Notes under the pieces: model-generated
Seen by the model: only the letters and a program-made list of their open reading frames with translations
Databases searched by the model: none
Told to the model about the DNA's origin: nothing
Program-made: the position numbers and the translations under genes
DNA from: Desulfobacteraceae bacterium
GTDB taxonomy: Bacteria; Desulfobacterota; Desulfobacteria; Desulfobacterales; Desulfobacteraceae
Assembly (NCBI GenBank): GCA_011390435.1
Contig: JAABSK010000095.1
Coordinates: 1 to 9,371, forward strand
Direction of reading: 5' to 3'
DNA length: 9,371 nucleotides
In this document: positions 1 through 6,873 of the stretch, in pieces
Position numbering within the stretch: the first letter of the stretch is position 1
Layout: each line of letters begins with the position of its first letter

Positions 1-747
1 ATTGCTGGTGGCGGAAATGAACTGCCTGAAGCAGTAACACTTCTGAAAGCCGCCGGTGCTGATCAGGTAACGGTTCTCGTCCGGAAAAGCCCGGAAGATG
101 CCGGGCTGGATTCATCAACTGTTGAAGCCTTGAAATCTGTCGGTGCAACCCTTGTTTACAATGCCGGTATCACAAAAGTCAGCGGCATAGACGGACACCT
201 GAAATCCATTGTTTATACATCCCTTGACACGGGCGAAAAATATGATATGGATACAGACACGCTGGTGATCGGTTCAGGGCGGTTCCCTGAACTGGTGTTT
301 GTGCCGGTCCGCAAAGATGAAGGGACTGTGCTACAAGAAGCAGCTGATGAACCTCTGATTTGGGAAGGGGTTGAGCTGCAGAAAAAACCGGATTCAAACA
401 GGGAGATGGGATTGCTTTCAGATCAGGATGTGATCAGCGAATATGCATCGGCTGTTGCAGCCATCAATGGCGGTCGAAAAGCAGCTGCAGCCGTTCATAA
501 CCTGATGTATCATCTTCCGTTTCAGGAACCCTCCCGGTTGATTACCCCGCGATCTCATATTCAGGATGTTGATGCTTTGATTGCTGTGGACGTCTCCCCC
601 AGAAACATGATGCAGATCACAGAGGTCCAGCGCGGATCTTCAGATAAATTTTCAACAGGGTTCTCAGCAGAAAAAGCCCGGGCGGAAGCCGACAGGTGCC
701 TTCGATGCGGCCTTGTCTGTTATGAAAAATCCAAGGCAGCAGGATGA
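1..747 (+). CDS. GltD-like FAD/NAD(P)-dependent oxidoreductase, C-terminal part (5' end outside window)
   Basis: The frame is open from base 1 to a TGA at 745-747, giving 248 visible residues; the start is upstream of the window. The first residues (IAGGGNELPEAVTLL, then QVTVLVRKSPED) match the second dinucleotide-binding segment of the glutamate synthase small-subunit (GltD) flavoprotein family, where a GGGN loop and a V-x-x-R-x-S strand bind NAD(P)H. Near residues 181-206, GLLSDQDVISEYASAV followed by GGRKAAAAV aligns without gaps to the family's FAD-binding Gly-Asp region, but the glycine before the aspartate is glutamine. The C-terminus has EADRCLRCGLVC, a short cysteine motif common at the end of GltD-like subunits that exchange electrons with iron-sulfur partners. 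The protein probably moves electrons between NAD(P)H and a partner in the cytoplasm. The partner and substrate cannot be told because the upstream genes are missing. Family is fairly sure; specific function is unknown. Confidence 0.75.
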   Translation: MAGGGNELPEAVTLLKAAGADQVTVLVRKSPEDAGLDSSTVEALKSVGATLVYNAGITKVSGIDGHLKSIVYTSLDTGEKYDMDTDTLVIGSGRFPELVFVPVRKDEGTVLQEAADEPLIWEGVELQKKPDSNREMGLLSDQDVISEYASAVAAINGGRKAAAAVHNLMYHLPFQEPSRLITPRSHIQDVDALIAVDVSPRNMMQITEVQRGSSDKFSTGFSAEKARAEADRCLRCGLVCYEKSKAAG

Positions 748-778
748 AGACGGAACACGGGTGCTGCTGTAATTTTTT
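736..778 (+). terminator. Possible weak terminator after the oxidoreductase gene
   Basis: GCAGCA at 736-741 can pair with TGCTGC at 762-767, and a run of six T residues follows at 773-778. The stem is only 6 bp with a 20-base loop, and its left arm overlaps the end of the coding region. If real it would be a leaky terminator between the oxidoreductase and the kinase gene. It could equally be chance. Confidence 0.2.
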
Positions 779-798
779 ATCATGAAATTGGGTAGCAT

Positions 799-2781
799 AT
801 GAGATCTGAACGGATACTTGTTGTTGACGATGAGCAGCGGATTGTCGAAAATATTTCACTTTGCCTGAAAAGAGAGGCGTTTGACTCTATCGGAGTCCAT
901 AGCGGTACTCAGGCGATACAGATTTTCCAGCAGCAGAAATTTGATCTCGTCCTTTTGGATGTGAGCATGCCCGGTATGAACGGGTATGATGTCATGGAAC
1001 ATCTGTTCCGGATTGATCCAGATATCCTGATTATCCTTATCACCGGTTTTGCAACGGTTGAATCGGCGATCCGGGCGCTGAAGATGGGTGCCTGGGATTA
1101 CCTTAAAAAGCCGTTTGAGTATGCAGAACTGATGAAAACGGTTCAAAACGCGCTGTCCCAGCGGAAGCTGATTCAGGAAAAACAGTCCGTCTGCAGACAG
1201 CTTGAAGCATCTGAACGCCAATACGCCTATATGGTCAACAATTCGCCTGATCTTATCTTTACCCTGGATGCCAACGGGTGTTTTACCTTCGCCAATCAAC
1301 AGTTTGAAAAACTGCTTGGATTTACTGCAGAGCGTCTGATCGGAACGCCATTTGAGCAGATTATCCATGATGATGATTGTTCAAAAGCGGCGATCCTGAC
1401 CCAGCGGGAAACAGATCCGTCATATCCTGAATCCGGCAGGGAGATGAACTTTCGGTTCAAGCGGGCCCGGTGCTCAGATATTGGATATGATACCTATGAA
1501 AATTTTGCGTTTATGGAGTTGAAAGCCGCTCCGATTTTTATTTCAGACAGTGCGCAAGAAACAGTGTTCAACGGTGTTCATGTGGTGGCAAGGGATGTGA
1601 CCGAACGGATAACCCTGGAAGAGCAGCTCCGCCAGGCACAGAAAATGGAAGCGATTGGAACGCTGGCCGGCGGGATTGCCCATGATTTTAATAATATTCT
1701 GATGGGCATCCAGGGATATGCATCCCTGGTCAAGACGGGGTTTGATCGGAACAGTGATGAATTCAAGCGATTGTCCAGCATTGATGACTATGTGTTCAGT
1801 GGTGCTGAAATGGCCAAGCAGTTGTTGGGATTTGCCCAGAAAGCCTGTCAGGAAACCACGCTGATGAATTTGAATTATCTGTTAAAAATGTCTGTCAAGA
1901 TGTTTGGCCGCACCAAAAAGGACATTCTCATTGAGCAATTTCTTGAAAAAGATCTGTGGGGGACGGTGGTGGATGAAGGGCAGATCAAGCAGGTTTTGCT
2001 CAACCTGTTCGTCAATGCCTGGCAGGCCATGCCCAATGGCGGTAAGATTCTGGTAAAATCCGAAAATGTGGTTCTGGACGAATTTGAAATCAGTACCCCT
2101 GGCAGTTTTGTCAAAATTACAGTTGCAGACACTGGCTGCGGTATTGATGAGGCCATTGTCAACCGGATTTTTGATCCGTTTTTCACCACCAAGGAAAGAG
2201 GACAGGGGACCGGTCTTGGTCTGGCAACAGCCTATGGCATCATCAAAAGTCACCAGGGCCTTTTAACCGTCGAAAGTCAGCCGGGAAAAGGCAGTGCCTT
2301 CATGTTTTATCTTCCCGCCATCCCAAAACCGGTGTCTCCTGCAGCGGAAATGAAAAAAAACAGCCGGGTGATCAATGGAAAGGGGACCATACTGCTGGTG
2401 GACGATGAAAAAGGAGTGATCGAGGTCTGTTCGGAGATGATTGAATCCCTTGGATACCGTGTGAAAGTTGCCGGTGATGGGATTGAGGCGCTGGAAGTAC
2501 TGAAGAATGAGGGAAATACCATTGATCTGGTTGTCCTTGACATGGTGATGCCCCGTATGGATGGCCAGGAAACCTTTGATCATATTAAAGCACTTGATTC
2601 AGGAATGCGGGTGCTTCTCTCCTCAGGTTACAGCCGGGATGAGCAGATCGAACAGATGATGGAAAAAGGCTGTGACGGATTTATTTTAAAACCCTTTGAT
2701 GTGGAAACCCTTTCTGAGCGGATTAATACCATTTTAAAAAAGCCTGAAAAACAATTTTCAAGCAGTGTGTCTACCGGGTAA
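799..2781 (+). CDS. Cytoplasmic hybrid histidine kinase, receiver-PAS-HisKA-HATPase-receiver
   Basis: This 660-residue signalling protein has five recognisable parts. An N-terminal receiver domain (about 4-120) has acidic residues D10/D11, phosphoacceptor D54 ([10 protein letters not shown]), T82 and K104 (KKPF). A PAS sensor domain spans about 138-270. The dimerisation and phosphotransfer helix contains GGIAHDFNN with H295. The ATPase domain has N402/N406, DTGCG at 444-448, the F box FDPFFTTK and the GQGTGLGL loop at 468-475. A C-terminal receiver (about 529-645) has D535/D536, D581, S609 and K631. All catalytic residues look intact. There is no transmembrane segment or signal peptide, so it should sense an internal signal or receive phosphate from another kinase. 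There is no DNA-binding output domain, so a separate phosphotransfer or regulator protein is expected. The ATG at 799 lacks a strong Shine-Dalgarno site, but the receiver fold begins immediately, so the start is credible. It lies 51 bp after the oxidoreductase gene. The signal is unknown. Confidence 0.93.
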   Translation: MRSERILVVDDEQRIVENISLCLKREAFDSIGVHSGTQAIQIFQQQKFDLVLLDVSMPGMNGYDVMEHLFRIDPDILIILITGFATVESAIRALKMGAWDYLKKPFEYAELMKTVQNALSQRKLIQEKQSVCRQLEASERQYAYMVNNSPDLIFTLDANGCFTFANQQFEKLLGFTAERLIGTPFEQIIHDDDCSKAAILTQRETDPSYPESGREMNFRFKRARCSDIGYDTYENFAFMELKAAPIFISDSAQETVFNGVHVVARDVTERITLEEQLRQAQKMEAIGTLAGGIAHDFNNILMGIQGYASLVKTGFDRNSDEFKRLSSIDDYVFSGAEMAKQLLGFAQKACQETTLMNLNYLLKMSVKMFGRTKKDILIEQFLEKDLWGTVVDEGQIKQVLLNLFVNAWQAMPNGGKILVKSENVVLDEFEISTPGSFVKITVADTGCGIDEAIVNRIFDPFFTTKERGQGTGLGLATAYGIIKSHQGLLTVESQPGKGSAFMFYLPAIPKPVSPAAEMKKNSRVINGKGTILLVDDEKGVIEVCSEMIESLGYRVKVAGDGIEALEVLKNEGNTIDLVVLDMVMPRMDGQETFDHIKALDSGMRVLLSSGYSRDEQIEQMMEKGCDGFILKPFDVETLSERINTILKKPEKQFSSSVSTG

Positions 2782-2827
2782 AAACCTGAAACGGCCCAGG
2801 CAGGATGCCCGGACCGTTTCAGGTTTT
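2781..2827. terminator. Bidirectional intrinsic terminator between convergent genes
   Basis: AAAACCTGAAACGG at 2781-2794 and CCGTTTCAGGTTTT at 2814-2827 form a perfect 14-bp inverted repeat. A small inner GGCA/TGCC pairing is possible in the 19-base loop. The stem is flanked by A residues on one side and T residues on the other, so it can act in either direction. It would end the kinase transcript and, 38 bases past its stop codon, the ppaC transcript. Its first base is also the last base of the kinase TAA stop codon. The U tract is only four bases in each direction, so some read-through is possible. Confidence 0.8.
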
Positions 2828-2865
2828 ACTCAGATGCGTTTTTGCTGGATCAAATCAGCAGATGA

Positions 2866-3786
2866 TTATGCAAAGGCTTTTTCCAGATCTGGAATGATCT
2901 GTTTTTTACGGCTCATGATGCCGGGCAGCCATGCTTTTCCATTGGCAGGTTTCACACCAAAGGCTTTTTCCACGATCGCTTCATCATCAGAAGCGATGAG
3001 CAGTTCAGTGCCTTCTTTCATGATGTCCGTGAGCATCAGCAGGACACTGTGATGACCTTTTTCAGCTTTCAGATCCTGGATATCTTTTTCCAGATCCGCT
3101 TTGATGCCATCGACAATGGACAGATCAACCAGTTCCAGCTGACCAACACCCACGCCTTTTCCATTCATGTTGAAATCTTTGTAATCACGGAATACCAGTT
3201 CACGGATGGGGGTCCCTTCAACAGCAGATTTTACCTTGAACATCTCAATCCCCAGCGCTTCAAGATCATTTTCACCGCAGATTTCTGCCAGCTGAGCGCA
3301 GATTTTTTTATCAGCATCAGTGCAGGTGGCGGATTTGAAAATTACGGTATCCGACAAAATCGCGCACAGCATAATGCCGGCAATGTCTTTGGGAATTTCA
3401 ACATCCATGTAGTTGTACATGGAGGCGATGACGGTGCAGGTGCATCCCACCGGCCATATCCAGCATTCAAGGGGCTGGCCTGTGGTCACATCTCCCAGTT
3501 TGTGATGATCGACAATCCCCAGAATATTGGCTTTGGCAAGATCATCAGGACTCTGGGCCAGATCTGAATGGTCCACAAGATAGACGTCCTTTCCTGCATA
3601 AGATGTTACGACCTGGGGAGCGGCAACACCGAATTTGTTCAATACAAATGTGGATTCAGGGTTTAATTCACCCTGGGCGGCTGGTGCAATATCTTCACCA
3701 AGTTTTTTCTTGAGATCAGCAAGGGCAATGGCTGCACACACTGAATCTGTATCTGGATTTTTGTGACCAAATACTAAAGCTGACAT
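2866..3786 (-). CDS. ppaC: Manganese-dependent inorganic pyrophosphatase (family II, DHH superfamily)
   Basis: This 306-residue protein hydrolyses pyrophosphate to two phosphates in the cytoplasm and so pulls biosynthetic reactions forward. The expected metal ligands are all present: H8, D12 and D14 in GHKNPDTDS, D72 in YLVDHSD, H94 in the DHH motif IVDHHKLGD, and D146 in ILSDT. They match the spacing of the Bacillus subtilis enzyme with a small fixed offset. The C-terminal substrate-binding motif SRKKQ (292-296) is intact. There are no CBS or DRTGG inserts, so this is the short, nucleotide-insensitive form, and its length is typical of the family. The start is supported by AGGAGG 4 bases upstream and by the motif lying right at the N-terminus. 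It sits 142 bp beyond the radical SAM gene on the same strand and probably has its own promoter. In sulfate reducers this activity matters because sulfate activation to APS releases pyrophosphate; that link to this organism is inference. Confidence 0.96.
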   Translation of the reverse strand: MSALVFGHKNPDTDSVCAAIALADLKKKLGEDIAPAAQGELNPESTFVLNKFGVAAPQVVTSYAGKDVYLVDHSDLAQSPDDLAKANILGIVDHHKLGDVTTGQPLECWIWPVGCTCTVIASMYNYMDVEIPKDIAGIMLCAILSDTVIFKSATCTDADKKICAQLAEICGENDLEALGIEMFKVKSAVEGTPIRELVFRDYKDFNMNGKGVGVGQLELVDLSIVDGIKADLEKDIQDLKAEKGHHSVLLMLTDIMKEGTELLIASDDEAIVEKAFGVKPANGKAWLPGIMSRKKQIIPDLEKAFA

Positions 3787-3790
3787 AAAA

Positions 3791-3796
3791 CCTCCT
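3791..3796 (-). promoter_or_regulatory. Strong ribosome binding site of ppaC
   Basis: On the minus strand AGGAGG lies 4 bases (TTTT) before the ATG at 3784-3786. It is a perfect Shine-Dalgarno core, with slightly short spacing, and fixes the ppaC start. Confidence 0.85.
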
Positions 3797-3822
3797 AAAT
3801 GTTTTCGAGTCTTGTTTCTATG

Positions 3823-3839
3823 GTTTGATGATCATAAAC
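3823..3839. repeat. Near-perfect palindrome in the ppaC leader, possible operator
   Basis: The 17 bases GTTTGATGATCATAAAC become the exact 16-base palindrome GTTTATGATCATAAAC if one extra G (C on the minus strand) is removed. It lies 37 bases upstream of the ppaC start codon and downstream of the candidate promoter, where a repressor could bind. The sequence is AT-rich, so chance is a serious alternative. Confidence 0.25.
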
Positions 3840-3858
3840 AATTCAATCATCTCTTTGT

Positions 3859-3881
3859 TTTTTGATGCTGCGATTCAAAAA
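3859..3881. repeat. AT-rich inverted repeat in the ppaC upstream region
   Basis: TTTTTGA at 3859-3865 is repeated inverted as TCAAAAA at 3875-3881 around a 9-base loop. The stem is weak (one G-C pair per arm). It may be part of a regulatory site or a poor terminator for the radical SAM transcript, or it may mean nothing. Confidence 0.2.
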
Positions 3882-3891
3882 TCTGCAGTTT

Positions 3892-3920
3892 CTTATAAAA
3901 TTAATTGGCAATATAAACAA
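3892..3920 (-). promoter_or_regulatory. Candidate sigma-70 promoter for ppaC
   Basis: In the AT-rich gap between the radical SAM stop and ppaC, the minus strand has a possible -35 box TTGTTT (3915-3920), a 17-base spacer, and a -10 box TATAAG (3892-3897). The -10 box matches the consensus at 5 of 6 positions, the -35 box at only 3. If used, the leader would be about 100 bases long. The rest of this 142-bp gap holds the two short inverted repeats listed separately and no gene. Confidence 0.35.
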
Positions 3921-3928
3921 GTAAAATT

Positions 3929-5599
3929 TTAAGCAATGCAGGTTTTACATCGGGCACAATCGATCATGGGGCAGGCTGGGGAAGGCTTTTGCCGGGATGC
4001 CCTGCGATATTCTTTGAGCAGGAAATGTTTATTGATCCGGTTGTTTAAAAAATCCCAGGGCAGAGTTTTCTCAGGAGAAATGGGATGGTAAACGACCTGA
4101 TCGCAATAGGCTTTATGCTGTCGCAATGCCGCAGGCCATCCGTTTTCCAGTGCGGTCTCAATTACACTGGCGCACTGAACATCACCCCGGGACAGCAGGG
4201 CATGAATTCTGGCCTGCCGGAGGGATTCTACATTGATTTTTATATTGGCGATTTTTTTCAGTCCGTCCTGAATCATGCGGATGCGATGTTTCAAAATTGT
4301 TTCTTCTGCCATGGCTGACCATTGAAACGGGGTGGCAGGTTTTGGGATAAACGGGTTGAGGCTCAGGGTGATCGTGCCCATTTTTTTTTGTTTTCTGGAG
4401 GCTTCCAGAAAGACGGCTTTGATTTTCAATGTCAGATCAACAATGGCCTGAACATCTCTGTCGGTTTCAAATGGCAGACCGATCATGAAATAGAGTTTTA
4501 AATTCATGATGCCGGCGGCCACCAGGCGCTGTGCCGCACTCAAAATATCCGGTTCTGTGATCTGCTTGTTGATGGTTTGCCGCATTCGTTCAGAACCGGC
4601 TTCCGGAGCGATGGTGGCGGTTTTGACTTTGGATCGGGACAGCGCCTGGACGAGGTCGTCATTGAGAAGATCGGCCCGGAGTGAGGAAAAAGAGAGTTGA
4701 AATCCTCTGGTGATGGCAAAACTGCAGATGCTGTCAATATCTGGATGATCGGCAATGGCTGAACTGACCAGACCGATTTTATCAGTTCTGCCAGAAGCGG
4801 ATTCAATGGCGGTACAGATATTTTCAAGCGGATACACCCTGGGTGGCCGGTAAATAAAGCCGGCACTGCAGAACCGGCAACCGTGCGGGCATCCCTTGAG
4901 AATTTCGATCAAAAACAGATCCTTGAATACTGCATCCCGGGTGAGGATACAGGAGGTGGTGATCGTATCTTTCAGGGTTTCAAGGTACTGCACCGTGATC
5001 TGAAAGGACTGGTTTGCAGTGTGCAAGGATGGTACATATGCACCGGGAAGGCTGGACTCAATGGTCGTGAGCAGGGGTCTGCCCGGAGTGTCAAAAAAAA
5101 GGTCAAAGAACGGTTTTAAAAGGCATTCCGCCTCACCCAGAAGAAAGCAGTCAATAAACGGTGCGATGGGCTGGGGATTCAAAAAACAGGCAACTCCCCC
5201 TGCGATCACCAGGGGGTGGGTGTGGTTTCGATCAGATGAACGCAGGGGGATGCCTGACTGGACAAGGAGTTGGGCGATGTGGATAAAATCATTTTCAAAT
5301 GAGATTGAAAAAAAAATGATGTCGAACTGGTGAAGGGGCAGACCACTTTCTTCGCTTGCAGGCACGGGGGCACCGGTTTTTTTATCCGGCAGAAACACCC
5401 GTTCACACGCCACTGAATCCAGCTGATTGATCAGGGTGTATACTGTCTGAAACCCAAGGCTTGACATGCCGGTCTGGTAGGTGTTCGGGTAGACAAGGGC
5501 GGTTCTTAAAAGTCCTTTGCCAGTCTTTAAAACAGCCCCCTGCTCAGTCCGTTTTTCCGGGGGGCTGTTTTTCCGGCCCTGCTTCAAGCGTGACCCCAT
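3929..5599 (-). CDS. Radical SAM protein with N-terminal Rossmann-like domain and C-terminal cysteine cluster
   Basis: The 556-residue product has three parts. Residues about 30-170 form an alpha/beta region (RTALVYPNTYQTGMSSLGFQ, then IIFFSIS and PLVIAGG) like the B12-binding-type domain found ahead of many radical SAM cores, but no Asp-x-His-x-x-Gly cobalamin motif is visible. The radical SAM core follows, with C237, C241 and C244 in GCPHGCRFC as ligands of the 4Fe-4S cluster that cleaves S-adenosylmethionine. The tail has C543, C548, C551 and C554, which may hold a second metal or cluster. The arrangement resembles the uncharacterised TIGR03960-type family, from memory; the substrate is unknown. 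The ATG lies 4 bp after the ftsZ stop with no good Shine-Dalgarno site, so translation probably depends on ribosomes finishing ftsZ. No other ATG, GTG or TTG occurs between the early TTG at codon 5 and M45, which is inside conserved sequence, so this start is favoured. A strong hairpin lies within codons 10-24. Confidence 0.85.
   Translation of the reverse strand: MGSRLKQGRKNSPPEKRTEQGAVLKTGKGLLRTALVYPNTYQTGMSSLGFQTVYTLINQLDSVACERVFLPDKKTGAPVPASEESGLPLHQFDIIFFSISFENDFIHIAQLLVQSGIPLRSSDRNHTHPLVIAGGVACFLNPQPIAPFIDCFLLGEAECLLKPFFDLFFDTPGRPLLTTIESSLPGAYVPSLHTANQSFQITVQYLETLKDTITTSCILTRDAVFKDLFLIEILKGCPHGCRFCSAGFIYRPPRVYPLENICTAIESASGRTDKIGLVSSAIADHPDIDSICSFAITRGFQLSFSSLRADLLNDDLVQALSRSKVKTATIAPEAGSERMRQTINKQITEPDILSAAQRLVAAGIMNLKLYFMIGLPFETDRDVQAIVDLTLKIKAVFLEASRKQKKMGTITLSLNPFIPKPATPFQWSAMAEETILKHRIRMIQDGLKKIANIKINVESLRQARIHALLSRGDVQCASVIETALENGWPAALRQHKAYCDQVVYHPISPEKTLPWDFLNNRINKHFLLKEYRRASRQKPSPACPMIDCARCKTCIA
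5529..5571 (-). terminator. GC-rich hairpin just after ftsZ, inside the radical SAM coding start; possible attenuator
   Basis: A perfect 12-bp stem is formed by AAAACAGCCCCC (5529-5540) and GGGGGCTGTTTT (5560-5571), with a 19-base loop. In the direction of transcription (minus strand) it starts 32 bases after the ftsZ stop and ends in TTTT followed by AAAG. It has the shape of an intrinsic terminator with a short U tract, yet lies inside codons 10-24 of the radical SAM gene. Translating ribosomes would melt it. It could therefore reduce expression downstream of ftsZ or protect the ftsZ mRNA 3' end. That role is inference. Confidence 0.5.
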
Positions 5600-5603
5600 T
5601 TCA

Positions 5604-6857
5604 TCAATCTGCTTTGCGCCTCAAAAAGGTCGGCACCTCCAGATCATCATTGTCATAGTGCATGCTGTTGTAGTCCGGAATCACTGTATCATCTCCAACA
5701 GCTCTTCGGGTTTTGATGATCACAGGATTATCAAATTCATTCCATGATGACAGCTCATCTTCCGTCGGCGTTCTCAGTTTTCCCCTGGCCAGGGTCTGAA
5801 GGGTTTTTGCCCCGGACGGGTCTGCAGCTTTTGCCGCGTGGTACCCGGCAGGCTGGGCAGCTGGGTCAAAATGATGGATGTTATCACCATCCTTGTTCCG
5901 GGCATCCCCAATGCCGGTGGCAATCACGGTAATCCGGATTTCATCACCCAGCTCATCATCAAATGTCTGGCCCCATATGATCTCAGCGTCATCTCCCACT
6001 TCCTGATGAATCCGGTCGGATGCTTCTGTCATTTCATCAAGGGTCAGGTCTGAGCTGGAGGTGATATTCATTAACACCCCTTTGGCACCGGAAATAGAGA
6101 TATCTTCCAGCAGTGGATGGGAAATCGCCCGTTCAGCCGCTTCAATGGCCCGGTTTTCTCCAGAGGCAATACCAATACCCATCAGAGCCTTTCCCGCTTT
6201 CTGCATGGTGGTCCGGACATCTGCAAAATCCAGGTTGACATGACCCGGCATCATGATCAGATCGGTAATACCTTTTACAGAATGGTGAAGGATCTCATCC
6301 GCCTTGATGAACATATCCACCATCTTGGCGCCTTTGGGGGCAATTCCCCGGAGACGGTCGTTCGGGATGGTGATGACGGTGTCCGTAATGCCGTGAAGTT
6401 TTTCAAGACCTTCCAGGGCCTGCTTTTCCCTTTTTTTCCCTTCAAAGGAAAACGGTTTTGATGCAACTGCCACAGTGAGAATGCCCAGGTCCTTGCAGAT
6501 TTCCGCAATTACGGGTGCAGCTCCTGTTCCGGTTCCGCCGCCAAATCCAGCTGTGATAAAGACCATGTGACTGTCTTCCAGCGCAGCCCTGAGTTCGTTT
6601 GCACTCTCCAGAGCAGCTTCCCGTCCTTTTTCCGGATTTGCGCCGGCACCCAGTCCTTCGGTAAGGTTCTTTCCGATCTGAATTTTGATTTCAGCCCTGG
6701 AAGCTTCGAGTGCCTGGACATCTGTGTTGGCCACAATGAATTTGACGCCTTTGAGCTTTGCATCAATCATGTTGTTCACTGCGTTTCCACCAGCCCCGCC
6801 AACACCGATAACCTTGATTTTTGCTGAATTTTCGTTCTCAACATAAGAAAATGCCAT
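5604..6857 (-). CDS. ftsZ: Cell division GTPase FtsZ
   Basis: FtsZ is the tubulin homologue that polymerises with GTP at midcell to form the Z ring. With the start chosen here it has 417 residues. Numbered from that start, the N-terminal glycine loop GVGGAGGNAVNNM is near 18-30, the tubulin signature GGGTGTGAAP near 106-115, NDRL near 166-169, and the T7 loop NLDFADV with its catalytic aspartates near 208-214. After the GTPase fold comes a poorly conserved linker (about 317-400). The C-terminal peptide EVPTFLRRKAD is the conserved tail that binds FtsA and other partners. An in-frame ATG at 6869 would add only MEVG. I prefer the ATG at 6855-6857 because GGAGGTG lies 3-9 bases before it and is part of those four codons. 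It follows ftsA by 16 bp and precedes the radical SAM gene by 4 bp, as part of the dcw operon. Confidence 0.98.
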   Translation of the reverse strand: MAFSYVENENSAKIKVIGVGGAGGNAVNNMIDAKLKGVKFIVANTDVQALEASRAEIKIQIGKNLTEGLGAGANPEKGREAALESANELRAALEDSHMVFITAGFGGGTGTGAAPVIAEICKDLGILTVAVASKPFSFEGKKREKQALEGLEKLHGITDTVITIPNDRLRGIAPKGAKMVDMFIKADEILHHSVKGITDLIMMPGHVNLDFADVRTTMQKAGKALMGIGIASGENRAIEAAERAISHPLLEDISISGAKGVLMNITSSSDLTLDEMTEASDRIHQEVGDDAEIIWGQTFDDELGDEIRITVIATGIGDARNKDGDNIHHFDPAAQPAGYHAAKAADPSGAKTLQTLARGKLRTPTEDELSSWNEFDNPVIIKTRRAVGDDTVIPDYNSMHYDNDDLEVPTFLRRKAD

Positions 6858-6860
6858 ACC

Positions 6861-6867
6861 CACCTCC
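6861..6867 (-). promoter_or_regulatory. Ribosome binding site that fixes the ftsZ start
   Basis: On the minus strand GGAGGTG lies just upstream of the ATG at 6855-6857. It overlaps an alternative ATG at 6867-6869, which itself has no good site upstream. This argues for the internal start. Confidence 0.75.
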
Positions 6868-6873
6868 ATTTGA

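Noticed and set aside
2833..2850. Small inverted repeat TGCTG/CAGCA between the main terminator and the ppaC stop
   Set aside because: The stem is only 5 bp with an 8-base loop. The 14-bp repeat next to it already explains termination.
3049..3567. Plus-strand open frame of 172 codons antisense to ppaC
   Set aside because: It lies wholly inside ppaC, whose active-site residues are all intact, and the product has no recognisable motif.
3787..3928. Fluoride riboswitch upstream of ppaC
   Set aside because: Fluoride riboswitches sometimes precede pyrophosphatase genes, but the conserved GATGG...GCCGC...CTGATG pattern is absent and the region is too AT-rich.
6858..6869. Four extra residues (MEVG) at the FtsZ N-terminus
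   Set aside because: These codons are the Shine-Dalgarno sequence for the next ATG, which starts the usual MAFSYVEN-type FtsZ N-terminus.
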